A program made the translations under genes and the position numbers. A stretch of DNA of 7,414 nt from Chromatiales bacterium (lineage in GTDB: Bacteria; Pseudomonadota; Gammaproteobacteria; JACCYU01). Below, piece after piece: positions 1-6,932 of the stretch. The stretch spans positions 1 to 7,414 of the forward strand of contig JAPSGG010000062.1 of the NCBI GenBank assembly GCA_031177845.1, read 5' to 3'. Position 1 is the stretch's first letter; every line of letters starts with the position of its first letter. The notes under the pieces were generated by a model. The model ran no database searches and was not told the origin of the DNA. It saw only the letters and a list, made by a program, of their open reading frames with translations.

Positions 1-2421
1 ACGGACGCGCGGCGGATTAAGCGTCGCGCCAGGGATGGCAGGCACGATGAATTGTTCAGTTTCCAAACTGCAATCCTCCTCGCTGTAACGCACATCCACT
101 GGCCGCACCTCGACGCCATGCCGACGAGCGTCCTGCACCAGCTGCGATGGCGCATAAAAGCCCATGGGCTGACTATTGAGCAGCGCACAGGTGAAGGCCG
201 CCGGATAGTGGTATTTGAGCCAGGCGGAGACATAAGCGAGCAGCGCGAAACTCGCCGAATGCGATTCCGGGAAGCCATACTCGCCGAAGCCTTTTATCTG
301 CTGAAAGATCTGCCGAGCAAAATCTTCCGAATAGCCTCTGCTGCGCATGCCCGACATAAGTTTGTGCTCGAACTGCTCCAGGCCGCCTTTGCGCCGCCAA
401 GCCGCCATGCTGCGCCGTAACTGGTCGGCCTCGCCCGGCGTGAAACCCGCCGCCATAATTGCGAGACTCATGACCTGCTCCTGAAAGATCGGTACGCCCA
501 GAGTGCGCTCCAGCACCTTGCGCACCTCATCGCTGGGATAATTGACCAGGCTCGGATCGTCGCGCCGGGCAAGGAAAGGATGCACCATCTGCCCCTGAAT
601 GGGGCCAGGCCGCACGATCGCGATCTGCACCACCAGGTCGTAGTAATTTTTGGGCTTGAGTCGCGGCAGCATGGACATCTGCGCGCGCGATTCGATCTGA
701 AATACGCCCACCGTGTCGGCCTTTTCCAGCATGGCGTAGACGCGGGCGCCTCCCTCCGGAATCGTGGCCATGGTCAACGATTGACCGGTATGGTCATGCA
801 CGTATTGCAGCGCCTTGCGAACGGCGGTGAGCATGCCGAGCGCGAGCACGTCGACCTTGAGCAGCCTCAAATCCTCGAGATCGTCCTTATCCCACTGAAT
901 GACGGTGCGGCTGCGCATGGCGGCGTTTTCGATTGGCACCAGATGTGAAAGCGCGCCCGCGGAGATCACAAATCCGCCGGTGTGCTGCGATAGATGACGC
1001 GGGAACCCGATGAGGGCGTTGACCAGCGTCACAAAATGCCTAACGACCGGACTGTCGGGCTTGAGGCCCGCACTTTCGAGCCGCTCAGGGAGCAGGCGCT
1101 GTCCGTCCCACCACTGCATGGATTTGGCAAGGCGGTCGACCTGATCCTGGCTCAGGCCCAGCGCCTTGCCTACATCGCGGATGGCGCTGCGCGGCCGGTA
1201 GGTGATGACGGTAGCCGTGAGTGCCGCCCGCTCGTGGCCGTACTTTTGATAGATGTACTGGATAACCTCCTCGCGGCGCTCGTGCTCGAAATCCACATCG
1301 ATGTCCGGTGGCTCGTTGCGCTCCCTGGAGATAAAGCGCTCGAACAGGAGGCTGATCCTTTCCGGGCCGACCTCGGTGATCCCTAAACAGTAACAAAGGA
1401 CTGAATTGGCGGCGGAGCCGCGGCCTTGGCATAGAATGCCTTGCCTGCGTGCGAACTCGACCAGGTCATGCACGGTGAGGAAGTAAGGCTCGTAAGCGAG
1501 CTCATGTACCAGCTCGAGTTCCCTCTCCAGTGTCTGGCGCACTGACGCCGGCGCGCCCTGCGGATAGCGACGGTTCAGACCCTGTGCGGCCAGATGCCCA
1601 AGCCAGGAATAGGGCGTGTGGCCTTCGGGCACCAGTTCGCGCGGATATTCATAGCGCAACTCGTCCAGCGAGAAGCGACACAGGCGCGCGATTCTGACCG
1701 TCTCCACCAGCAGTTCTTCGGAATAAAGCCGCGCCAGCCGCGCGCGCGATCGCAAATGGCGCTCGCCATTGGGGTATAGCGCAAACCCAAGCTCGGCTAA
1801 CGGTTTTCCCAGACGAATGGCGGTCAGGGTATCCTGCAGCGGCCGGCGTGAGCGGGCATGCATGTGTACGTCGCCACTGGCACATAACGGCAGATTACAT
1901 GCCTGGCCTAATGCTCGTATTTGTCGCAGGCGCTGCGGGTCATCACCTGTTAAAAAGAGCTCGACCGTGATCCAGGTTTTTTGCGGAAACAGCCTCGCCA
2001 GCCAGAGGCCGTCGCTGGCGTCGGAGTCGGGCGCTGCCAGCCACAACGCGATGCAACCGGTAGGGCAGTGATCTTCGAGCGCCGCCCGGTCGAGGTGATA
2101 CCGGCCTTTTTTGGCCTTGCGGCGGGCATGCGTGATCAAGGCCGAAAGTCGACCGTAGGCTTCCCGGTCGGTCGCCAGCAGCACGAGCCTCAAGCCGTCT
2201 TCCAGACGAAACTCCGCGCCGATGATGAGCGGCAGTCCATGCCGCTTCGCTTCCACATGGGCGCGCACGCTGCCGGCCAGCGAGCATTCGTCGGTGAGGG
2301 CCAGTGCGGCATAGCCGAGTTCGGCGGCGCGCGCGACCAATTCCTCCGGGTGCGAGGCACCGCGCAGGAAGCTGAAATTACTCAGGCAGTGCAGTTCGGC
2401 ATAGTCAACCGAAGAGCCCAT
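1..2421 (-). CDS. dnaE2: Error-prone DNA polymerase DnaE2 (ImuC), partial: C-terminal end beyond the window
   Basis: C-family DNA polymerase of the SOS mutasome, which extends across damaged template together with ImuA and ImuB in the cytoplasm. The frame is open from ATG at 2421 to base 1, giving 807 codons; family members are usually about 1,000-1,100 residues, so the end of the fingers and the OB-fold region are missing. Visible parts: an N-terminal PHP domain opening with [14 protein letters not shown] (residues 8-21) and TDECSLAG (43-50), where Glu45 stands where active PHP nucleases usually have His; the palm motif PDIDVDF (372-378), holding the first catalytic aspartates; the third catalytic aspartate at D524 in [23 protein letters not shown] around 473-484; and [15 protein letters not shown] (712-726). 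The polymerase core therefore looks intact. [19 protein letters not shown] and FQIESRAQM are typical of DnaE2 rather than DnaE1. The start lies inside imuB, overlapping it by 17 bases with no clear ribosome binding site, which suggests translational coupling. Identification is very secure. Confidence 0.97.
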   Translation of the reverse strand, partial: MGSSVDYAELHCLSNFSFLRGASHPEELVARAAELGYAALALTDECSLAGSVRAHVEAKRHGLPLIIGAEFRLEDGLRLVLLATDREAYGRLSALITHARRKAKKGRYHLDRAALEDHCPTGCIALWLAAPDSDASDGLWLARLFPQKTWITVELFLTGDDPQRLRQIRALGQACNLPLCASGDVHMHARSRRPLQDTLTAIRLGKPLAELGFALYPNGERHLRSRARLARLYSEELLVETVRIARLCRFSLDELRYEYPRELVPEGHTPYSWLGHLAAQGLNRRYPQGAPASVRQTLERELELVHELAYEPYFLTVHDLVEFARRQGILCQGRGSAANSVLCYCLGITEVGPERISLLFERFISRERNEPPDIDVDFEHERREEVIQYIYQKYGHERAALTATVITYRPRSAIRDVGKALGLSQDQVDRLAKSMQWWDGQRLLPERLESAGLKPDSPVVRHFVTLVNALIGFPRHLSQHTGGFVISAGALSHLVPIENAAMRSRTVIQWDKDDLEDLRLLKVDVLALGMLTAVRKALQYVHDHTGQSLTMATIPEGGARVYAMLEKADTVGVFQIESRAQMSMLPRLKPKNYYDLVVQIAIVRPGPIQGQMVHPFLARRDDPSLVNYPSDEVRKVLERTLGVPIFQEQVMSLAIMAAGFTPGEADQLRRSMAAWRRKGGLEQFEHKLMSGMRSRGYSEDFARQIFQQIKGFGEYGFPESHSASFALLAYVSAWLKYHYPAAFTCALLNSQPMGFYAPSQLVQDARRHGVEVRPVDVRYSEEDCSLETEQFIVPAIPGATLNPPRVR

Positions 2422-4069
2422 GCAGATACCATGCTCGGTCGCCGCGCAGATCGCGGAATATCCATAGCCGGCTGCCGTCGTCATCCGTAGCGATGTAATA
2501 ATCGCGGCGGATGTCGCGACCGTCCCACCAACCCCCCTCGATCCGCTCCGGATTCTTCGTGATAGATAATGGGCCGCGTCGCCACGGATGGCCTTGTCGC
2601 GATACTAATGGCCGCGGATTGGGAAAAAGCCATAGCGGACGCTGCTTGCCATTGATCGTGTGGCCCTGGCCGCCGGGTTCGATATAACTCCAAGCTCGCT
2701 CCGGCCGATGATCCGCCAAGCTCTCAAGACCGCGGACAGCCTCGCTGCCCAAGCGGACCTGCAATTTTTCCAATATCTGCTGCCAATCCGGGGTCGATTT
2801 CTCTCTTTTATGTTTATGAAACCCCTTGCTTATTTCGCCTTTTGCAAGAAATCCCTTTCTAAAGGGGGAAATCAAGGGGGGATTCGCTAATCCGTATTTA
2901 GTAGCAAATAAAGTTTCATTGCTGGTGGTGAACGGCTGTATCGCCGCGGTCGTCAGCCGGAGCTTCAACACAGGCGCCGGCAGCCGAAAGCGGTGCAGAT
3001 GTTCTCCGAGCAGATTCAGCAAATGCTCCTCGTCACGGGTGCCGTGGCGCGTGCCGACCCGCAGTTGGCTGGGCGGCGATTGCGCGTCGCATAGATCGAG
3101 CCGCAAATGGATAATGGCTCCATCCCGCTCGCGCAGAAACTTGACTAGCCTTGTGAGAAGACTGCGCGCCGCGTCCAGCAGTGCTGCCGTGTTGTCGGTC
3201 TCCCGGATCAGCTCCAGTTCAGCGGTAAAACAGGGCGGGGGAGAGAACGTGCGGCGCGGATCAGGTCGCAGTCCCAGGGCGCGATCCAGGAAGTCGAGCA
3301 GCTCAGGTCCAAAGCGCCGCGCGAGGCTCTCCCTGGGCAGCCGCCATAGATCGTGCAGATCCCGCACGCCGCTATTGAGCAAGCGTTGGATCGAGCCCGT
3401 GGCTAGCGGAAGCACGCTGACCGGTAGCCTGCCCAGAGCCGAACGCAAGGCTTCTGGTTCCGAAAGCTCGGCACTCTGACCCTGGCTTGCCAGTAACAGG
3501 CTCGCCAGCGGCGCCGGGGTTATCGCGATTTGAGCGCAAGCGCCCGACGCGGACAGACCGTCGATCAGTTCCGCCTTTAGTTTTATCAAACCACCGAAGA
3601 GCTTCAGGCTGCCGCTTATTTCAAGCAGCAAGGCCTGCGGCGGTTGCAGGCTGACCATCGGGGTAAACCGTGCGGCCCAGATAGCGAGCCGGCTTAGTCT
3701 ATTCCTCTCGGCCGCCATGTCTCGGGGCCGAATCTCCAAGGCCGGGCATAGCGCATAGGCCTGTGAAAGCCACATGCCATGCGTAATGCCCACCGCGCCG
3801 GCCGCCGCCGAGGCCATATAGACGAGCCGGCGCCCACCATTTTCCTCAAAGATCGCAAAAGGCCTCGCAGCTCCCGCCGCGCAATTAGCGGCTTCCAAAG
3901 GCAGATCGGGAAAATAGGCGCATAGCCAAAGCGGCTTGGCCTGAGCGGCTTTGTCATGGTGCGGCAGTTGCGGCGCCGTCGTGCTCGGTAGTGATAAAGA
4001 TGGCAGTGATGCGGGGCGAACAGTCGGCCCCAAAGAAAGGCGCTGGCTTATTGTGGAGTACACGGCCAT
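2405..4069 (-). CDS. imuB: ImuB, Y-family polymerase-like mutasome protein with an in-frame repeat insertion
   Basis: Non-catalytic Y-family homologue that, in studied systems, recruits DnaE2 and ImuA to the sliding clamp. It has 554 residues. The family core begins at [13 protein letters not shown] (47-59); the usual metal-binding aspartate is absent there, and [14 protein letters not shown] replaces the catalytic DE motif of active Y-family enzymes. Family markers near the end are [27 protein letters not shown] (Q476 onward, in the region where ImuB clamp-binding motifs lie), [20 protein letters not shown] and the terminal WYLHGLFG. Two oddities: 46 Ser/Pro-rich residues precede the normal start, and a repeat-derived segment occupies about residues 396-417 inside an atypical linker. 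ATG 4069 is kept as the start because a strong LexA-type promoter predicts transcription from about 4095, and no better initiator lies nearer the core. The ribosome binding site is weak. It forms a unit with the overlapping dnaE2 downstream. Confidence 0.95.
   Translation of the reverse strand: MAVYSTISQRLSLGPTVRPASLPSLSLPSTTAPQLPHHDKAAQAKPLWLCAYFPDLPLEAANCAAGAARPFAIFEENGGRRLVYMASAAAGAVGITHGMWLSQAYALCPALEIRPRDMAAERNRLSRLAIWAARFTPMVSLQPPQALLLEISGSLKLFGGLIKLKAELIDGLSASGACAQIAITPAPLASLLLASQGQSAELSEPEALRSALGRLPVSVLPLATGSIQRLLNSGVRDLHDLWRLPRESLARRFGPELLDFLDRALGLRPDPRRTFSPPPCFTAELELIRETDNTAALLDAARSLLTRLVKFLRERDGAIIHLRLDLCDAQSPPSQLRVGTRHGTRDEEHLLNLLGEHLHRFRLPAPVLKLRLTTAAIQPFTTSNETLFATKYGLANPPLISPFRKGFLAKGEISKGFHKHKREKSTPDWQQILEKLQVRLGSEAVRGLESLADHRPERAWSYIEPGGQGHTINGKQRPLWLFPNPRPLVSRQGHPWRRGPLSITKNPERIEGGWWDGRDIRRDYYIATDDDGSRLWIFRDLRGDRAWYLHGLFG
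2819..2884 (-). repeat. 66-bp imperfect palindromic repeat inserted in frame in imuB
   Basis: Read on the minus strand, the outer arms are AATCCCCCCTTG and CAAGGGGTTT. Inner arms ATTTCCCCCTTT and AAAAGGCGAAAT are inverted copies with two mismatches. A further tight palindrome, CCCTTT-AG-AAAGGG, sits near the centre. The length is 66 bases, exactly 22 codons, so imuB stays open and the arms are translated as NPPLISPF and KGEISKGF (residues 396-417). The flanks are also AT-richer than the rest of imuB. C-run/G-run palindromes of this look are, from memory, common dispersed elements in several proteobacteria and cyanobacteria; that this is one of them is inference, since only one copy is visible here. 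Confidence 0.7.
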
Positions 4070-4085
4070 AGACTGCCCATATAAT

Positions 4086-4130
4086 TACTGCTTTTATGAG
4101 CAGTATAGGCCGCAATTTCATGCCTGGCAA
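4086..4130 (-). promoter_or_regulatory. SOS promoter of imuB-dnaE2 with LexA box
   Basis: On the minus strand, -35 TTGCCA (4130-4125) and -10 TATACT (4107-4102) are separated by 17 bases. The LexA box CTGCTCATAAAAGCAG (4103-4088) begins on the last two bases of the -10, so bound LexA would cover the -10 and the start of transcription. With flanks it reads TACTG-N10-CAGTA, matching the outer bases of the E. coli consensus. The predicted transcription start is near 4095, about 26 bases before the imuB ATG. It lies in the 92-base gap after the membrane gene, so imuB-dnaE2 has its own damage-inducible promoter. The lexA promoter has the same hexamers and spacing. Confidence 0.88.
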
Positions 4131-4161
4131 GGCGTAGAGATTTTTCCGCAGGCGGTTGTTT

Positions 4162-4776
4162 TTAATCCACATGCGCGGACGCCATGATTTGCGCCCGCTT
4201 GCGATCTAGGTATAAACCCATGATTGAGAGCACGATGCCCATTAGCACGATGAGGATCGCCGGTGCCGGCGTATGTCTCGGCTGGAGCAGCATGAACTCA
4301 TACCCGACCAACAGGAGATAGAGCAGAAGCACTGCTCGCAGTACAAAGTTGACGCGCACGCGGCGGAATATCTGGAAGTGCTGATGGATCACCAGGAATA
4401 CTAGCCCCGCGCCGGTGAAAGCCATCTTCAGGGCGGCGAAAAGCTGCACATCGATATGAATGAGCATCGCCATGAATCCGTTCAGCTCGCGCCCACCCAT
4501 CTCCAGCAGAACCAGCGTCATCAGGGCATCCGCGCAACTGAGCAGCAAGACACCCACGATCAGGCACAGGAGATGCGATTCATACCAGTCAACGTAATAG
4601 CCCTGCTGATCTTTTTCGCGTCGGGCATAGCGGCGCCTGGCAAGCCAGTTGCCATAAATGAAACTGGTCACCTTGAGCTTACGGCGCTCGCCGCAACGCC
4701 GATCGAGCTCGGGCAGGATGCCTGACTTGCTCATCGGGGGGTTACGGCGGGATTTCGGATGATGGCTGGGATCCAT
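4162..4776 (-). CDS. Predicted four-helix inner-membrane protein, DUF5658-like
   Basis: The function is unknown. The 204-residue product starts with a basic cytoplasmic-type segment (RRCGERRK at 27-34, then RRRYARRE at 47-54), followed by YYVDWYESHLL (60-70) and hydrophobic helices at about 67-92, 113-131, 145-164 and 171-190, ending in a short charged tail. The pattern DWYE-LL, LLS-ADA-TL and GGRELNGFMA resembles the DUF5658 family, where ELNP is usual; here Gly100 replaces the Pro. ATG 4776 is chosen because GAAGG lies 9 bases upstream; GTG at 4782 is too close to that site, and a later ATG at 4734 has none. It sits between imuA (135 bases away) and imuB (92 bases away) on the same strand. 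It has no LexA box of its own that I can see. Whether it takes part in the SOS response or is an insertion in the cassette cannot be decided from sequence. Confidence 0.85.
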   Translation of the reverse strand: MDPSHHPKSRRNPPMSKSGILPELDRRCGERRKLKVTSFIYGNWLARRRYARREKDQQGYYVDWYESHLLCLIVGVLLLSCADALMTLVLLEMGGRELNGFMAMLIHIDVQLFAALKMAFTGAGLVFLVIHQHFQIFRRVRVNFVLRAVLLLYLLLVGYEFMLLQPRHTPAPAILIVLMGIVLSIMGLYLDRKRAQIMASAHVD

Positions 4777-4911
4777 GCACACGGGCCTTCAACGGGATAC
4801 CACGTCCCTGGGTCTGTCGCGTCTTGAAGATCAGTCTACACGGTAATCTAAGGCACAAACCAGCAAAAGGTTGCCGCCGCCGGATGAAGGAACCTTTGAT
4901 CAGATGCGTAT

Positions 4912-5529
4912 TTAAAGCTTCAAGTCTATGCTTCGACCATGGCAGCCGCCGCCACGTGCTTTAAGGATATGCACTTTAAGACCGCCATCGAGGGCGTGCA
5001 GGCGCAGCCGCAGGGCAGCAGGCGAAGGATCGAAAGCGACATGCGTGGCGCGGAAAAGGACGCCCAAGCAATCGCCTCGTTCAGCCGCCAATTGCAGGCG
5101 CCGCAGCGCGCGAAAGTCGTTCGTCTTTGGCCATGCCAGCACCGCGCCGCAGACCCCGGAGCGCAGCATCTGTTCGGTTGCCCAGAGCGTATCCGTGGCG
5201 CGCTTGGGACGTACAAATAAGGTGGAAGAGAGATTAATGCCGGCCGCAACCAGCGCAGGGGGGTAAGGCATATAAGGCGGAGCGATCCAAGCCTGCCGAC
5301 GGTTGTCGCGGCCGAGCTGCGCCAGGGCCGGCATGATCAGGCACAGCTCGCCGATGCCATGTTGATCGAACAGAATCTCAGTCAGCGCGCCTATGGGCCA
5401 ACCGCCGCCCGGCAGCACGGCGTCCAGCGCATCAAAGCCAGTTTTGAGTCCGGCTGGTGAATGATGGTTGCCGCGCCCCCGCCATAAGACCGGATTGCCC
5501 TGCAACAGTTTATCCAGTCCGGCGCTCAT
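4912..5529 (-). CDS. imuA: ImuA, RecA/SulA-like mutasome protein
   Basis: RecA-like accessory protein of the ImuA-ImuB-DnaE2 translesion mutasome, sometimes annotated as SulA-like. It has 205 residues, a little short for the family. LKTGFDALDAVLPGGGWPIGALTEILF (28-54) is the family signature. The following DQHGIGEL (55-62) lies where RecA has its Walker A loop; the lysine and threonine of GKT are missing, so ordinary P-loop ATP binding is unlikely, as in other ImuA proteins. ATG 5529 is supported by AAGG 8 bases upstream. No convincing CTG-N10-CAG operator or -10/-35 pair is seen in the 192 bases between lexA and imuA, so it may be transcribed from the lexA promoter. lexA next to imuA is a common arrangement of this cassette. 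The identification is firm; the mechanism is only as good as family knowledge. Confidence 0.93.
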   Translation of the reverse strand: MSAGLDKLLQGNPVLWRGRGNHHSPAGLKTGFDALDAVLPGGGWPIGALTEILFDQHGIGELCLIMPALAQLGRDNRRQAWIAPPYMPYPPALVAAGINLSSTLFVRPKRATDTLWATEQMLRSGVCGAVLAWPKTNDFRALRRLQLAAERGDCLGVLFRATHVAFDPSPAALRLRLHALDGGLKVHILKARGGGCHGRSIDLKL

Positions 5530-5721
5530 GGCGGAAGCCTTTATGATTTACAGTTAAGCAAGTCGCCGTGGGCGAGCAGTGGGAGGGAGTTGACCCATTT
5601 TTTCCAGCCGTGCCTGGATGCCCCTTCCGTACAATGGTGCTGCTGCGCCAATCCATTGATCGACATGGCTGCATCGAAGCGTTCTATGAGCAGCTTATCT
5701 TCTTCATTCTGGAGCCCGCTC

Positions 5722-6327
5722 TTAAAGACTCCAATTACGGATCACACCCACCCCCAATCCCTCAATGCTGAGTGCACTGCGGTGCAGATCCACTTCGATA
5801 GGGCGAAACTCGGGATTCGCCGCTTCGAGCCAAGCCTTGTGACCGGCCAGCCGCAGGCGCTTGACCGTCACCTCGTCTTCCAGGCGCGCGACCACGATCT
5901 GGCCGGATCTGGCCTCGGCTGTTTTGTGCACCGCCAGCAGGTCGCCATCAAGGATTCCGGCATCGCGCATGCTCATGCCTTTTACCCGCAACAGATAATC
6001 GGCGCGGGGCTTAAACAGCGCGCGATCCAGCTGGCAGTAGGATTCGATATGCTGTTCCGCCAGGATTGGGCTGCCCGCCGCGACTCGGCCTACAATAGGC
6101 AAGCTGCGGTTGCTCGCCTCGACCAAGCGGATCCCGCGCGAGGCCCCCGGGATCAATTCTATGGCGCCTTTGCGCGCCAGTGCTTTGAGGTGATCCCGGA
6201 TCCCGTTGGTCGATTTCACGCCCACGCCCGCTGCGATCTCGGCGACCGTGGGCGGCAGCCCACGGACTGCGATCTCGTCCCGTATGAAGTCCAGAATCTC
6301 GGCCTGCCGTGCGGTGAGCGATTGCAT
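5722..6327 (-). CDS. lexA: LexA, SOS transcriptional repressor
   Basis: Repressor of the SOS regulon that cleaves itself when RecA is activated by damage. The 201 residues have an N-terminal winged-helix domain (about 1-70) and a C-terminal S24-type peptidase domain. The cleavage site Ala84-Gly85 (GRVAAGSP), nucleophile Ser119 (GMSM) and general base Lys156 (TVKRL) are all present at exactly the E. coli numbers, so autoproteolysis should work. That numbering also fixes the start at ATG 6327; the frame stays open upstream to a TTG at 6405, but this lies above the promoter and can be discarded. The recognition helix reads [12 protein letters not shown] (39-50) instead of E. coli SPNAAEEHLKAL, a change at DNA-contacting positions. 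The ribosome binding site is weak. A LexA box overlaps its own promoter, giving autoregulation. It probably controls the imuB promoter as well. Confidence 0.97.
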   Translation of the reverse strand: MQSLTARQAEILDFIRDEIAVRGLPPTVAEIAAGVGVKSTNGIRDHLKALARKGAIELIPGASRGIRLVEASNRSLPIVGRVAAGSPILAEQHIESYCQLDRALFKPRADYLLRVKGMSMRDAGILDGDLLAVHKTAEARSGQIVVARLEDEVTVKRLRLAGHKAWLEAANPEFRPIEVDLHRSALSIEGLGVGVIRNWSL

Positions 6328-6341
6328 GCTGTTCAAAACAA

Positions 6342-6386
6342 CACTGATTTTGTGGGCAGTATATTCCTCACTATCTTGACTGGCAA
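6342..6386 (-). promoter_or_regulatory. Autoregulated lexA promoter with LexA box
   Basis: On the minus strand, -35 TTGCCA (6386-6381) and -10 TATACT (6363-6358) are 17 bases apart. The LexA box CTGCCCACAAAATCAG (6359-6344) starts on the last two bases of the -10. The predicted transcription start is near 6351, about 24 bases before the lexA ATG. Hexamers, spacer length and operator phase are identical to the imuB promoter, and the two 16-base boxes agree at 13 positions. Confidence 0.87.
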
Positions 6387-6567
6387 ACCGCGTATATCTT
6401 TGCAATCGGAATCCGACAGCTTAAACTAAATATGATCAGCTGTAGAACCTGATCTTGCTGCTGGGGAGTCCAGTGAACTCATCGCGCTCGGCAATGTCAC
6501 CGTACACAATGCTGCTGAAATCAGGCTGACCCGGCGCGCCACGGTATTGGTAGAGAACTCTGCGATC

Positions 6568-6684
6568 TCATCCGTCCGCGCGACGGTTGCGCGGTGGAGA
6601 TGATTTGGCTACTGGCGCCCAGATCGCGAACAGCCAGCCGAGCAGATAAGACCAAACGACGAGAAGCGAATCACGAAACACCAT
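6568..6684 (-). CDS. Possible small single-pass membrane peptide (38 residues)
   Basis: Not recognised as a known family. ATG 6684 is preceded by AGGTGATC, an uninterrupted match to the anti-Shine-Dalgarno complement, with the AGG 6 bases from the start codon; an in-frame TGA just before the ATG leaves no longer alternative. The peptide has one hydrophobic stretch from about residue 7 to 26, including LLVVWSYLLGWLFAIWAPVA with three Trp. A short tail rich in Pro, Arg and Asn follows, giving a likely cytoplasmic positive end. It lies 240 bases upstream of lexA on the same strand. Size and layout recall small SOS-linked membrane peptides such as TisB or DinQ in E. coli, but there is no sequence match that I can claim. 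A chance open frame is a real alternative. Confidence 0.35.
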   Translation of the reverse strand: MVFRDSLLVVWSYLLGWLFAIWAPVAKSSPPRNRRADG

Positions 6685-6691
6685 CGATCAC

Positions 6692-6707
6692 CTGTGCTCG
6701 TGAGCAG
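6692..6707 (-). promoter_or_regulatory. Weak candidate LexA box upstream of the small membrane ORF
   Basis: The minus strand reads CTGCTCACGAGCACAG, a CTG-N10-CAG site sharing CTGCTCA with the imuB box. It ends 7 bases before the ATG of the 38-codon ORF. Against it, the centre is GC-rich, the TA flanks are missing, no TATACT or TTGCCA is placed as at the other two promoters, and one or two such 6-base matches are expected by chance in a window of this size. Confidence 0.2.
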
Positions 6708-6840
6708 AGATCGCGCAACACCTCCACATCCATCCGGCATACCCCCTTACTCACCGCCGCACTGCGCGCTGTGTGCCGTCATCCGTCATTGTCGCGGTAT
6801 TCGGCTATTCGCCTTTCATAGATCGCTTAATGCGCGACAC

Positions 6841-6889
6841 CCTCCGTTAGGAGGACCGGATCGGATATCTGCGCCGCCTGGCACGGCGC
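6841..6889 (+). other. Two small hairpins upstream of the ABC ATPase gene
   Basis: CCTCC-GTTA-GGAGG (6841-6854) and GCGCCG-CCTGGCA-CGGCGC (6871-6889) can each fold on themselves. Neither is followed by a T run, so they do not look like terminators. If transcribed they would lie in the leader of the ABC gene, 44-92 bases before its ATG. Confidence 0.3.
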
Positions 6890-6932
6890 CTGCTGCCCCA
6901 GGATTTCACCCGACCCAAGTCAGAGAGCCGAT

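Larger units (their letters stand above)
6387..6932. other. Long divergent intergenic region between lexA and the ABC ATPase gene
   Basis: These 546 bases contain no recognisable full gene. Within them are a possible 38-codon membrane peptide on the minus strand, a weak CTG-N10-CAG site just upstream of it, two short hairpins, and a plus-strand frame that resembles coding sequence but is broken by a TAG at 6848. I found no convincing sigma-70 promoter for the ABC ATPase gene here. Its transcription may start from a weak or non-standard promoter within this stretch. Confidence 0.6.

Noticed and set aside
2826..3479. 217-codon plus-strand frame rich in Ser and Arg
   Set aside because: Antisense to imuB, with low-complexity composition typical of a shadow frame.
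4048..4080. Ten-codon upstream frame starting at ATG 4080 overlapping the imuB start
   Set aside because: It has no ribosome binding site and a random-looking peptide ([10 protein letters not shown]); probably chance.
4145..4160. CCGC-AG-GCGG palindrome flanked by T runs just after the membrane gene
   Set aside because: The stem has 3-4 bp with a loop too tight to be stable, and the T-rich side faces the plus strand, where no gene needs termination.
4866..4897. Possible terminator after imuA (AAAGGTT stem, 18-base loop, AACCTTT)
   Set aside because: The stem is only 7 bp and AT-rich, the loop is large and the T run is only four bases, so termination is not convincing.
6328..6405. Longer lexA start at TTG 6405
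   Set aside because: It lies upstream of the predicted promoter and operator, and ATG 6327 gives exact E. coli residue numbering at positions 84, 85, 119 and 156.
5590..6429. Long 279-codon plus-strand open frame
   Set aside because: It lies antisense to lexA, whose motifs are complete; the frame is a by-product of GC-rich codon use and has no recognisable domain.
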